The notes under the pieces: generated by a model
Database searches by the model: none
What the model was told of the DNA's origin: nothing
The model's input: the letters and a program-made list of their open reading frames with translations, nothing else
NCBI GenBank assembly: GCA_965248805.1
Contig: CBDFKJ010000008.1
Location: 558,001 to 622,000, forward strand
Length of the DNA: 64,000 nucleotides
Reading direction: 5' to 3'
Origin: CBDFKJ01 sp965248805
GTDB lineage: Bacteria; Pseudomonadota; Alphaproteobacteria; UBA6615
Position numbers and translations under genes: made by a program
In this document: positions 36,588 to 45,431 of the stretch, piece after piece
Position numbering within the stretch: the stretch's first letter is position 1
How the letters are laid out: every line of letters begins with the position of its first letter

Positions 36588-37970
36588 ATGAATTTCCTTT
36601 TGCTCCTCGCGGTATTGCTGGCCCTGACGGTGGTCGGCTATCGCATGGCGCGTGGCCGCGCGCTGGCGACGGTGGGTGGCCGGCGCCGCGAACTGCATTC
36701 GCTGCCGGGCTACTACGGTGTCTATGCCGCCATCTGGTGCGGCCTGCCCGCAATCGCGGTGTTGGCGGTCTGGCTCGTCCTCCAGCCTCTCGTCCTGGAC
36801 GCCGCCGCGCGCTCGATGCTGCCGCCCGGATCGGAAACACTGTCGGGCGGCGAGCTCGACCTCCTGTTGTCGGACATCCGTCAGCTTGCACAAGGCGACA
36901 TCGTCACGCGCGAGGTCTCGCCCGATTTGCGCGCCGCCGCCGATGCCTATGCCACCATGAGGACGACCGGTTTCGCCGCCATGGCGGTGCTGGCGCTGAT
37001 TGTCGGCGCGGCGGGGCTTGCCTGGGCATTCCGCGCGGTGACGCCTGACTTGCGTGCCCGCAATCGCGTTGAGCGCGTCGTGCGGGCACTATTCCTGGCG
37101 GCGTCGGCGATCGCGATCCTGACCACGATCGGCATCGTGTTGTCGCTGTTGTTCGAGGCCCTGCGCTTCTTCAGTCGTGTTTCCCCCATCGAGTTCCTGT
37201 TCGGTTTGGAGTGGAGCCCGCAGACGGCCCTGCGTGACGACCAGGTGGGTGCCTCCGGCACATTTGGCGCCGTGCCCGTTTTCGCCGGCACCCTGATCAT
37301 CTCGCTGATTGCGTTAGCTGTCGCCGTACCGTTGGGCTTGATGTCGGCGATCTACATGGCCGATTACGCGAGCCCGCGCGTCCGCGCTGTCGCCAAGCCA
37401 GCACTGGAGATCCTGGCCGGCGTGCCGACCGTGGTCTATGGCTTTTTTGCCGCCCTGACCGTCGGTCCGCTCATTCGCCAGGCAGGCGGCCTCATCGGCC
37501 TTGGCGTTGCGTCGGAAAGCGCGTTGGCCGCCGGCATCGTCATGGGCGTGATGATCATTCCGTTTGTATCCTCGCTTTCCGATGACGTGATCAGCGCCGT
37601 GCCTCAAGCGCTGCGCGACGGCTCCTATGCGATCGGCGCGACGCAGTCCGAAACGATCCGTCAGGTGGTGCTGCCGGCGGCGCTTCCCGGTATCGTCGGC
37701 AGCGTCCTGCTGGCCGCGAGCCGGGCCATCGGCGAGACGATGATCGTCGTCATGGCCGCCGGTCTCGCCGCGAACCTGACCGCCAATCCGTTGGCCGCAG
37801 TCACCACCGTCACCGTGCAGATCGTGACCCTGTTGGTGGGTGATCAGGAATTCGACAGCGCCAAGACGTTGGCGGCCTTCGCACTGGGCTTGGTGCTATT
37901 CGCGGTAACGCTGGGCCTCAATGTCGTCGCACTCACGGTCGTGCGCCGCTATCGAGAGAAGTATGACTGA
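36588..37970 (+). CDS. pstC: Phosphate ABC transporter permease PstC
   Basis: This inner-membrane permease has 460 residues, longer than E. coli PstC because of the alphaproteobacterial N-terminal region (MNFLLLLAVLLALTVVGYRMARG, ELHSLPGYYGVYAAIWCGLPA). The ABC permease core includes PVFAGTLIISLIALAVAVPLG and the EAA-like loop VPQALRDGSYAIGATQSETIRQVVLPAALPGI. ATG 36588 is preferred over upstream starts because it begins the conserved N terminus. It overlaps pstA by 8 bp. Confidence 0.95.
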   Translation: MNFLLLLAVLLALTVVGYRMARGRALATVGGRRRELHSLPGYYGVYAAIWCGLPAIAVLAVWLVLQPLVLDAAARSMLPPGSETLSGGELDLLLSDIRQLAQGDIVTREVSPDLRAAADAYATMRTTGFAAMAVLALIVGAAGLAWAFRAVTPDLRARNRVERVVRALFLAASAIAILTTIGIVLSLLFEALRFFSRVSPIEFLFGLEWSPQTALRDDQVGASGTFGAVPVFAGTLIISLIALAVAVPLGLMSAIYMADYASPRVRAVAKPALEILAGVPTVVYGFFAALTVGPLIRQAGGLIGLGVASESALAAGIVMGVMIIPFVSSLSDDVISAVPQALRDGSYAIGATQSETIRQVVLPAALPGIVGSVLLAASRAIGETMIVVMAAGLAANLTANPLAAVTTVTVQIVTLLVGDQEFDSAKTLAAFALGLVLFAVTLGLNVVALTVVRRYREKYD

Positions 37971-39264
37971 TACGCTCGGACCCACGGCGCGCGTTGCGCC
38001 GGACCTGTCGCAGGCCCGTCTGGATCGCCGGCGCCGGGCGGAGCGGCGGTTCCGCTGGTATGGATTGTTTGCGGTTGTTGCGGCGTTGGCGATGCTGGGT
38101 GTCTTGCTCGCGAGCATCGTCGGCAAGGGCTATTCGGCATTCGTAACGACCCGGATCGCGCTCGACGTCACGTTTGACGCCGGGCTCATCGATCCGCAAG
38201 GCACGCGCGATCCGGATGCCATTCGCGGCGCCAACTATCGCACCGTGTTGACGCGCACACTGCAGACCGTTTTTCCCGACGCGACGAGCCGTACCGATCG
38301 CCGCAATCTGTTGCGGCTGGTCAGTACCAGCGTTGCTCTGGACTTGCGCGATATGGTGCTTGCCGATCCGGCTCTGATCGGCACCACGCAGCGCATTTGG
38401 GTGGCAGCGGCTTCCGACATCGACAGCCTCGCCAAGGGGCACATCGTGCGCGATGTGCCCGAAGATGACAGGCGTGTGAACGACAAGCAGATTGGCTGGT
38501 TCGACGCGCTCAACGACTCGGGCCAGATCGCACGCCGGTTCAACACCGCGTTCTTCACCAACGCCGATAGTCGCGAGCCGGAGCAGGCGGGCATCCTGGG
38601 TGCCGTCGTCGGCACGGCGCTGACGCTTGCGGTGACGTTGGTGCTGTCGTTCCCGCTGGGCGTGATGGCCGCCATATACCTTGAGGAAATCGCGCCCAAG
38701 AATCGCTGGACCGATCTGATCGAAATCAACATCAACAACCTCGCCGCCGTGCCGTCCATCGTGTTCGGTTTGTTCGGCCTGATGTTGCTGCTGAACTTTC
38801 TGCACCTGCCGCGTTCGGCCCCGCTCGTTGGCGGGATTGTGCTGGCGCTGATGACGCTGCCGACCATCATCATCGCTGCGCGGGCCGCATTGCAGTCGGT
38901 ACCGCCCTCGATCGCGGAGGCCGCGCTTGCGATGGGCGCCTCGCCCCTGCAGGTCGTATTTCATCACTTGGTGCCGGTGGCGATGCCGGGCATCATGACC
39001 GGGGCCATCATCGGCATGGCGCGCGCGCTGGGCGAGACCGCGCCATTGCTGATGATCGGCATGGTGGCGTTCATCGTCGACGTCCCCGGAGGCTTTTCCG
39101 ATCCGGCCACCGTTCTGCCGGTCCAGGTGTTCCTGTGGGCGGATGCCCCGGAGCGCGGTTTCGTCGAGAAAACATCGGCCGCGATTTTGGTCCTGCTGGC
39201 GTTTCTCCTGTTGATGAACCTGGCGGCGGTGTTGCTGCGTCACAAATTCGAGCGGCGGTGGTAA
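37963..39264 (+). CDS. pstA: Phosphate ABC transporter permease PstA
   Basis: The second Pst permease has 433 residues. An N-terminal cytoplasmic segment precedes a membrane helix (YGLFAVVAALAMLGVLLASIV) and a periplasmic insert (about 60-220) typical of alphaproteobacterial PstA; the permease core has GTALTLAVTLVLSFPLGVMAAIYLEE and the EAA-like loop PPSIAEAALAMGASPLQVVFHHLVPVAMPGI. ATG 37963 overlaps the pstC stop by 8 bp, implying coupling. Confidence 0.95.
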   Translation: MTDTLGPTARVAPDLSQARLDRRRRAERRFRWYGLFAVVAALAMLGVLLASIVGKGYSAFVTTRIALDVTFDAGLIDPQGTRDPDAIRGANYRTVLTRTLQTVFPDATSRTDRRNLLRLVSTSVALDLRDMVLADPALIGTTQRIWVAAASDIDSLAKGHIVRDVPEDDRRVNDKQIGWFDALNDSGQIARRFNTAFFTNADSREPEQAGILGAVVGTALTLAVTLVLSFPLGVMAAIYLEEIAPKNRWTDLIEININNLAAVPSIVFGLFGLMLLLNFLHLPRSAPLVGGIVLALMTLPTIIIAARAALQSVPPSIAEAALAMGASPLQVVFHHLVPVAMPGIMTGAIIGMARALGETAPLLMIGMVAFIVDVPGGFSDPATVLPVQVFLWADAPERGFVEKTSAAILVLLAFLLLMNLAAVLLRHKFERRW

Positions 39265-39265
39265 C

Positions 39266-40108
39266 ATGTGCGCAATGGCCATCCAGAAACCCGCAACGAT
39301 CACCACCGCCGGCGCGTCTGATGTGCCTGCAGAGGCGCCGCAAAAGGCCGCACCGGCGAAGATTTCGGCGGCGGCCGTGGACGTGTACTACGGCGCCAAG
39401 CAGGCGTTGAAGGGCGTGACCATCGATATCGACTCGAACGAGGTCACGGCGCTGATCGGGCCGTCGGGTTGCGGTAAATCGACGTTCCTGCGCTGCCTGA
39501 ACCGCATGAACGACACGATCGATATATGTCGGGTCAGCGGGCGCATCACACTGGATGGCGAGGACATCTACAGCACCGATTTGGACGTCGTGCGCCTGCG
39601 CGCGCGCGTCGGCATGGTCTTTCAAAAGCCGAACCCGTTCCCGAAATCGATCTACGACAACGTCGCCTACGGGCCGCGCATTCACGGCATGGCCGACTCG
39701 AGCGCGGCGCTGGATGAAGTCGTCGAAGACAGCCTGCAGCGTGCGGGGCTGTGGGATGAGGTGTCCGACCGATTGCATGAACCCGGCACGGGACTGTCGG
39801 GCGGCCAGCAGCAACGGTTGTGCATCGCCCGTGCGATTGCCGTGAACCCCGAGGTGATATTGATGGACGAGCCCTGCTCGGCGCTCGACCCGATCGCCAC
39901 GGCCCGCATCGAGGAGCTGATCGACGAGTTGCGCCGGAACTACACGATTGTGCTTGTGACCCATTCGATGCAGCAGGCCGCGCGCGTCAGCCAACGCACC
40001 GCGTTCTTTCATCTGGGTGACCTTGTCGAGAAGGGCGCGACAGAGCAGATCTTTACCAATCCGCAGCATGAGCGAACGCAAGGCTACATCACCGGCCGTT
40101 TCGGCTAG
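39266..40108 (+). CDS. pstB: Phosphate ABC transporter ATPase PstB
   Basis: PstB is the ATPase subunit of the Pst transporter. Its 280 residues carry Walker A ALIGPSGCGKSTFLRCLNR, Q-loop VGMVFQKPNPFP, signature GLSGGQQQRLCIARAIA, Walker B VILMDEPCSALDP and the H-loop VLVTHSMQQAARVS. The first ~35 residues are a low-complexity Ala/Pro tail ahead of the conserved domain. The start is 1 bp after the pstA stop; ATG 39275 is an alternative. Confidence 0.97.
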   Translation: MCAMAIQKPATITTAGASDVPAEAPQKAAPAKISAAAVDVYYGAKQALKGVTIDIDSNEVTALIGPSGCGKSTFLRCLNRMNDTIDICRVSGRITLDGEDIYSTDLDVVRLRARVGMVFQKPNPFPKSIYDNVAYGPRIHGMADSSAALDEVVEDSLQRAGLWDEVSDRLHEPGTGLSGGQQQRLCIARAIAVNPEVILMDEPCSALDPIATARIEELIDELRRNYTIVLVTHSMQQAARVSQRTAFFHLGDLVEKGATEQIFTNPQHERTQGYITGRFG

Positions 40109-40143
40109 CCCTGCAATAGACAGCGCCCGCGTAGGAGGCGACC

Positions 40144-40881
40144 GTGGTCAAGAAACACATAGTCAGGGCGTACGACCAGGAACTTGCGCGCCTGTCCGAT
40201 CTTATCAGCCGCATGGGCGGCCTGGCCGAGAGCCAGATCACACAGGCCATCGAAGCTCTGTCGCGACGCGATTCGGCGCTTGCCGAGCAAGTCGTCGAAG
40301 GCGACCGCAAGATCGACGCCATGGAAGCCGACGTGCACGAATTCACCTTGCGACTGCTGGCGTTGCGGCAGCCGATGGCGCTCGATCTGCGGCAGATCGT
40401 GGCCGCCATCCGCATCGCACCGGACATCGAGCGCATCGGCGACTACGCTAAAAATGTCGCCAAGCGGACGATCGCGCTCAATCAGATCCCGCCGGTACAG
40501 CCGGTATTCACGGTGCCGCGGATGGCGCGCCTGGTGCAGCAGATGATCAAGGACGTGCTCGACGCCTTCGCGGTCGGTGACGTGGCCAAGGCGCATGATG
40601 TTTGGCAGCGTGATGCGGAAGTCGACGAGATCTACGATAGTCTGTTCCGCGAGTTGCTGACCTACATGATGGAGGACCCGCGTAACATCACGGCGTGCAC
40701 ACATCTGGTATTCATTGCCAAGAACATCGAACGCATGGGCGACCTCGCGACCAACATCGCCGAGACCATCCACTTCCAGGTCACCGGCGCCGTGCTCGAC
40801 GAACTGCGGCCGAAAAGCGACTACGCGAGTCTGACCGTCGTTGCGCCGGAAACGGGCGGTCAGGCCGAGTCCGATCATTGA
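40144..40881 (+). CDS. phoU: Phosphate-signalling protein PhoU
   Basis: PhoU links Pst transporter status to PhoR and represses the Pho response when phosphate is plentiful. The 245-residue protein consists of two PhoU three-helix repeats (for example LALRQPMALDLRQIVAAIRIAPDIERIGDYAKNVAKR and its partner ITACTHLVFIAKNIERMGDLATNIAE). It starts with GTG 40144 after an AGGAGG site 7 nt upstream. It lies between pstB and phoB. Confidence 0.96.
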   Translation: MVKKHIVRAYDQELARLSDLISRMGGLAESQITQAIEALSRRDSALAEQVVEGDRKIDAMEADVHEFTLRLLALRQPMALDLRQIVAAIRIAPDIERIGDYAKNVAKRTIALNQIPPVQPVFTVPRMARLVQQMIKDVLDAFAVGDVAKAHDVWQRDAEVDEIYDSLFRELLTYMMEDPRNITACTHLVFIAKNIERMGDLATNIAETIHFQVTGAVLDELRPKSDYASLTVVAPETGGQAESDH

Positions 40882-41573
40882 CGCAGCCGATGATCCTCAT
40901 TGTCGAAGACGAATCGGCGCTCGCCGAAATGGTGGCCTACAACGCGGCGAAGGCGGGCTTTCGCACCACGACGGTCGGTGACGGCGAGGAAGCGCTGCTG
41001 GCGGTCCGGGAACAGATGCCGGATCTGGTGCTGCTGGATTGGATGCTGCCGCACGTATCCGGTCTCGAAGTGTGCCGACAGCTGCGCCGCAATCCGGACA
41101 CGCGCAACCTGCCGGTTATCCTACTGACCGCGCGCGCCGACGAGGACGACCGTGTACGCGGGCTCGATGTCGGCGCCGACGACTATGTCGTCAAACCGTT
41201 TTCGCCCGGCGAGTTGATGGCGCGCATCCGCGCGGTGATGCGCCGTCTGCGGCCGTCGCTCAGCGAGCAGATGCTGACCTATGCGGATGTGGCGATGGAT
41301 TTGGCAGCGCACCGCGTCACGCGCGCCGATCGGCCCGTCGGCCTGGGTCCGACCGAGTTTCGCCTATTGCGCTATCTGCTGGAGCATCCCGGGCGCGTGT
41401 TCAGTCGCGAGCAACTGCTGGACGCGGTCTGGGGCACCGATGCCTATATCGAACCACGCACGGTCGATGTTCATATCCGCCGCCTGCGCAAGGCGATCAA
41501 CGACGATGGCGGGCCCGATCTCATCCGCACGGTGCGTGCCGCCGGTTACGCGTTAGACGCCAACCCCAACTAG
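40878..41573 (+). CDS. phoB: Phosphate-regulon response regulator PhoB
   Basis: PhoB is an OmpR-type regulator binding PHO boxes. The receiver domain shows ILIVEDESALAEMV, the phospho-acceptor Asp in LVLLDWMLPHVSG, and the conserved Lys in VGADDYVVKPFSPGEL; the winged-helix domain includes LGPTEFRLLRYLLEHPGRVFSREQLLDAVWG and RTVDVHIRRLRKAI. The TTG at 40878 overlaps the phoU stop (TTGA) and gives the typical N terminus MTQPMILIVEDE; ATG 40890 is the alternative. Its stop shares the palindrome CTAG with the convergent macrodomain gene. Confidence 0.95.
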   Translation: MTQPMILIVEDESALAEMVAYNAAKAGFRTTTVGDGEEALLAVREQMPDLVLLDWMLPHVSGLEVCRQLRRNPDTRNLPVILLTARADEDDRVRGLDVGADDYVVKPFSPGELMARIRAVMRRLRPSLSEQMLTYADVAMDLAAHRVTRADRPVGLGPTEFRLLRYLLEHPGRVFSREQLLDAVWGTDAYIEPRTVDVHIRRLRKAINDDGGPDLIRTVRAAGYALDANPN

Positions 41574-42094
41574 TCGATCTGCACGGCCTCGAGTGCGCGA
41601 CGATAAGCGCTGGTGACGTCGGCGCCGAAGGTGCACAAGATCACTCTCTCGACCGAAGTCGCTGCCTTCAGTTCCCGGCGCACTGTCGCCACCGCGATCG
41701 CGCACGCGTCGGATAGTGGATAGCCGTAGATGCCGGTGGAGATCGCCGGAAAGGCGATGGACTCGATGCCGCGTTCGGCGGCGAGCCGCAGGCAGTGGCG
41801 GTAGCAGCCGCCGAGCAATTCGGCTTCGCCGGCGTCGCCGCCGCGCCACACCGGTCCCACCGTATGGATCACATATCTCGCCGGCAGTTTGAAGCCATCG
41901 GTGATGCGCGCCTCGCCGGTGGGACTGCCGCCGAGCTTCAGGCACGCCGCCGCCAGCTTCAGGCCCGCGGCACGATGGATGGCGCCGCAGACACCGCCAC
42001 CCGGCGCCAACAGAGTGTTGGCCGCATTGACGATGGCATCGACCTCCAATCGGGTGATGTCGCCTTCGTGAATTTCGATGTGCGCGCCGGTCAT
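41570..42094 (-). CDS. Macrodomain O-acetyl-ADP-ribose deacetylase (YmdB-like)
   Basis: A single-domain macro protein of 174 residues. The ADP-ribose-binding motifs are present: IHEGDITRLEVDAIVNAANTLL with Asn-Ala-Ala-Asn, the glycine loop APGGGVCGAIHRAAG, and IAFPAISTGIYGYP. Relatives remove ADP-ribose from proteins or deacetylate O-acetyl-ADP-ribose. It is 8 bp downstream of ald on the minus strand and converges on phoB. Confidence 0.93.
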   Translation of the reverse strand: MTGAHIEIHEGDITRLEVDAIVNAANTLLAPGGGVCGAIHRAAGLKLAAACLKLGGSPTGEARITDGFKLPARYVIHTVGPVWRGGDAGEAELLGGCYRHCLRLAAERGIESIAFPAISTGIYGYPLSDACAIAVATVRRELKAATSVERVILCTFGADVTSAYRRALEAVQID

Positions 42095-42102
42095 GGAACG
42101 CG

Positions 42103-43236
42103 TCAGGCGACGATGTCCTGCTTGACGATCGCGTCTTGTGGGTACTGCAGGTCGGTTTTCAGTGCCTTCGCGACAGCGGGGTGCGTGACGCGCCCGCGAT
42201 GGACATTGAGGCCGGCCAGCAAATGGGCGTCGTCATGGGCGGCACGGCGGTAGCCTTTGTCGGCCAACGCCAAAATGAACGGCAGAGTGGCGTTGTTCAA
42301 CGCGTAGGTCGATGTGCGCGACACGGCGCCCGGCATGTTGGTGACGCAGTAGTGCACGACGTCGTCAACGATGTAGGTCGGCTCGGCATGGGTGGTCGGC
42401 CGGCTGGTTTCGAAGCAGCCACCCTGATCGATGGATATGTCCACCAGCACCGAGCCCGGCTTCATGTGCTTCACCATCTCGGCGGTAACCAGTTTTGGCG
42501 CCGCCGCACCCGGCACCAACACCGCGCCGATGACCAGATCGGCCGACAGGATATAACGCTCGACGCCGTCGACCGTGGCGTAGATCGTGTTCAAAGTCGG
42601 CCCGAACAGCATGTCGAGCTCGGTCAGGCGGTCGACCGACTTGTCGAGCACCGTGACTTTCGCCTGCATGCCCATGGCCATGCGTGCGGCATTGGCCCCG
42701 GCGACGCCGCCGCCGAGGATGACCACGCTGGCTGCCTCGACGCCCGGCACGCCGGACAAGAGGACGCCGGCGCCGCCGATCTCGTGCTCCAGACAATGGG
42801 CGCCAACCTGGATGGACATACGCCCGGCCACCTCGCTCATCGGCGCCAGCAGCGGCAATCCCTTCGACGAGCTCGTCACCGTCTCGTAGGCGAAAGCGAC
42901 GCAACCGCTATTGATCAACGCTTCGGCGACCTTCGACTCTGCCGCCAAGTGCAGATACGTGAACAGGATCTGTCCGTCGCGCAACAGCGGGAACTCCGAC
43001 GGCTGCGGCTCCTTGACCTTGACGATCAGCTCGGCGGCGGCGAATACATCGGCGGCGTCGCTGGCGATCCGTGCCCCGGCCGCTATGTAGTCGCGGTCGC
43101 TGATGCCGATGCCGCCGCCGGCGCAGCTTTCGACGACCACTTCGTGGCCGTGATGGGTCAGTTCGCGGACGGCCGTCGGCGTGCAGCCGACCCGGTACTC
43201 GTGGACCTTGATCTCCTTCGGAACCCCGATCAGCAT
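42103..43236 (-). CDS. ald: Alanine dehydrogenase
   Basis: Ald interconverts L-alanine with pyruvate and ammonia using NAD. The 377-residue protein has the family start MLIGVPKEIKVHEYRVGCTP, the catalytic region with YLHLAAESK and SVRV-like VGAHCLE, the Rossmann motif VVILGGGVAGANAARMAMGM and the substrate block VLVPGAAAPKLVTAEMVKHMKPGSVLVD. It is divergent from the peptide-binding protein gene; the intervening 168 bp hold possible regulatory repeats. Confidence 0.97.
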   Translation of the reverse strand: MLIGVPKEIKVHEYRVGCTPTAVRELTHHGHEVVVESCAGGGIGISDRDYIAAGARIASDAADVFAAAELIVKVKEPQPSEFPLLRDGQILFTYLHLAAESKVAEALINSGCVAFAYETVTSSSKGLPLLAPMSEVAGRMSIQVGAHCLEHEIGGAGVLLSGVPGVEAASVVILGGGVAGANAARMAMGMQAKVTVLDKSVDRLTELDMLFGPTLNTIYATVDGVERYILSADLVIGAVLVPGAAAPKLVTAEMVKHMKPGSVLVDISIDQGGCFETSRPTTHAEPTYIVDDVVHYCVTNMPGAVSRTSTYALNNATLPFILALADKGYRRAAHDDAHLLAGLNVHRGRVTHPAVAKALKTDLQYPQDAIVKQDIVA

Positions 43237-43282
43237 AAGGCGACATCCCCGAGTCGGTTGCAGACCAGTCTATTGCCGGATC

Positions 43283-43301
43283 GTTAACCAGTTCTGTTAA
43301 C
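43283..43301. promoter_or_regulatory. Paired GTTAAC palindromes between ald and the peptide-binding gene
   Basis: Two perfect GTTAAC hexamers (43283-43288 and 43296-43301) are spaced 13 bp apart in the divergent gap, about 47 bp upstream of the ald start. Such a dyad may bind a regulator of ald. No regulator gene lies nearby, so this is only a suggestion from the sequence. Confidence 0.35.
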
Positions 43302-43330
43302 TATGGCGACGCGCGCGCAGCCGTTCAATC

Positions 43331-43363
43331 GCCGACTGGGCGCCGACTGGGCGCCGACCGGGC
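43331..43363 (+). repeat. Three tandem 11-bp repeats in the leader of the peptide-binding gene
   Basis: GCCGACTGGGC occurs twice and GCCGACCGGGC once, head to tail with an exact 11-bp period, about one helical turn. They lie 42-74 bp upstream of the ATG at 43405. They could be operator repeats or simple slippage of a GC-rich leader. Confidence 0.6.
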
Positions 43364-43404
43364 GCAGGCTGGGGCCGCGCCCGCCCATGCAGGAGGGATC
43401 TCGC

Positions 43405-45204
43405 ATGATGAACCGTTCGCAGCAGTCACTCTGTGCAGTTCTGATCGCCGCTTCGGTGGTGGCGGTCGCTGCCGCCGCGCAGGCCGAGCCCGCGCACGGC
43501 ATCGCCATGCACGGCAGCCCGAAGTACGCGGCCGATTTCACGCACCTGGACTACGCCAATCCCGATGCACCGCAAGGCGGCACGTTGCGCCTGGCGGCGG
43601 TCGGCAGTTTTGATTCGCTCAATCCGCACATCGTCATGGGCAAGCCCGCCGCGGGTTTGAGCTATATCCACGAAACACTTTTGCGCCGCGTATGGGACGA
43701 GCCATTCACGCTGTATGGCGCGATCGCCGAGACGGTGGAGGTTCCCGACGATCGGGCATGGGCGGCCTTTACGCTGCGCGAGGAGGCGCACTTCTCCGAC
43801 GGTACGCCGATCACCGTCGACGACGTGATCTTCAGCCTGGAGACCATCCGCACCCACGGCAGGCCCAATTCACGCGCCACCTACGAACAGGTGGTCGACG
43901 TCCAGCGCATGAGCGATCGTACCGTGAAGCTCGTTTTTGAGGACAACACCAACCGCGAGTTGCCGCTGCTGATCGGCGGCTTCCTGCCGATACTGTCCAA
44001 GGCCTACTGGTCGGGCCGCGACTTCACCGAGACTACGCTGGAGCCGCCGGTCGGATCCGGGCCGTACGTGATCGAGACCGTCGATCCCGGCCGCTCCATC
44101 GTCTACCGCCGCGATCCCAACTATTGGGGCAACGATCTGGCGCTGAGTGCCGGCCACTTCAATTTCGACGAAATCCGCTACGAGTACTATCGCGACGCCG
44201 GCGTGTCGCTGGAGGCGTTCAAGGCCGGCGACTACGACCAACGCTATGAGTTCAACGCCAACCGCTGGGAGACCGGTTACGACTTCCCGGCCGCCCATGA
44301 CGGTCGCGTGGTGCTGAAGTCCTTCGACCACGGCACCGCCTCCGGGCTGCGCGGGATCGGTTTTAACCTGCGGCGGCCGCTGTTCCAGGACCGGCGTGTG
44401 CGGCGTGCCTTGGCGCTGGCCTTCGACTTCGAGTGGATCAACAAAAACTTGCTGCAGAGCGCCTATGAACGCACTGCGAGCATATATGACAACTCGGTCA
44501 TGGCGCCGGACGGCCCGCCGTCCGATGCGGAGCTGCGGCTGCTGGAACCGTGGCGCGACCAACTGCCCCCGGAGGTCTTCGGCCCGCCCTACGCGCCGCC
44601 GGTAACAGACGGCAGTGGCGGCGACCGGCGCAACCAACGCGCGGCGACGGCGCTACTGCGCGAGGCCGGTTGGCAGGTCGCCGACGGCAAGCTGGTCGAC
44701 GCGGACGGACAGCCCTTCCGCTTCGAGATCATGCTGCGCAGCCAGTCCAACGAAAAGATCGCGCTCTCCTTCAAGAACAGCCTTGAGCGCTTGGGCATCG
44801 ACGTCGACGTGCGGCTGGTCGACAGCACGCAGTATCAGGCGCGGCTCGAGGCGTACGATTTCGACATGGCCATCCGTTTCTGGGGCGTGTCGCTGTCGCC
44901 GGGCAGCGAGCAGCAGAATTATTGGGGCAGTGTCTCTGCAGCCAGCCCCGGTAGTCGCAACGAAGTTGGCGTCACCAATCCAGCGATCGACGCCATGATC
45001 GAGGCGCTGATGGGATCCCGCACGCGCGAGGACCTGGTCACGGCGGCGCGCGCCATCGACCGTGTCATCATGTGGGAACAGTACTCGATCCCCCTCTACC
45101 ACCGCAGCGGCTTCCGCGTCGCCCACTGGAGCAAGCTCGGCTATCCCGAGACGATCCCGATCTACGGCCCGGTGATCGAGGCCTGGTGGGCCGAGCCGCG
45201 ATAG
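43405..45204 (+). CDS. Periplasmic peptide-binding protein (SBP family 5, YejA-like)
   Basis: A 599-residue solute-binding protein of ABC family 5 with signal peptide MMNRSQQSLCAVLIAASVVAVAAAAQA. HGIAMHGSPKYAADFTHLDY and GTLRLAAVGSFDSLNPHIVMG are typical of the YejA/oligopeptide and microcin C-type subgroup. ATG 43405 has AGGAGGG 7 nt upstream. The permease and ATPase genes (yejBEF type) that normally follow are absent; instead an IS island begins 60 bp downstream. The protein is intact, but its transporter must be encoded elsewhere or lost. Confidence 0.92.
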   Translation: MMNRSQQSLCAVLIAASVVAVAAAAQAEPAHGIAMHGSPKYAADFTHLDYANPDAPQGGTLRLAAVGSFDSLNPHIVMGKPAAGLSYIHETLLRRVWDEPFTLYGAIAETVEVPDDRAWAAFTLREEAHFSDGTPITVDDVIFSLETIRTHGRPNSRATYEQVVDVQRMSDRTVKLVFEDNTNRELPLLIGGFLPILSKAYWSGRDFTETTLEPPVGSGPYVIETVDPGRSIVYRRDPNYWGNDLALSAGHFNFDEIRYEYYRDAGVSLEAFKAGDYDQRYEFNANRWETGYDFPAAHDGRVVLKSFDHGTASGLRGIGFNLRRPLFQDRRVRRALALAFDFEWINKNLLQSAYERTASIYDNSVMAPDGPPSDAELRLLEPWRDQLPPEVFGPPYAPPVTDGSGGDRRNQRAATALLREAGWQVADGKLVDADGQPFRFEIMLRSQSNEKIALSFKNSLERLGIDVDVRLVDSTQYQARLEAYDFDMAIRFWGVSLSPGSEQQNYWGSVSAASPGSRNEVGVTNPAIDAMIEALMGSRTREDLVTAARAIDRVIMWEQYSIPLYHRSGFRVAHWSKLGYPETIPIYGPVIEAWWAEPR

Positions 45205-45431
45205 GCGATGTCGGCTTTGTAGCTGGCAGCGGTCGAAGGGGCTGGTACTTGGGCACTTCCGCTATTGGCTGAGGCTGTTGAAGAAGTCCTTTTAGCGGCT
45301 CGTGCTGGCGTGATTCCCTGAGGCTGATGCTACCAGCGGGAGGTCACGGCGATGATGGGCGCGTCTGTTGGTCGTCAAAACCGTCTTTTCTATGAGTTTT
45401 GTCTCGAGGATCGGGTTCCTGCGGATCACTT

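Noticed and set aside
37933..39306. 457-codon minus-strand frame opposite pstA
   Set aside because: Low-complexity His/Gln/Arg composition and complete overlap with pstA show it is a shadow.
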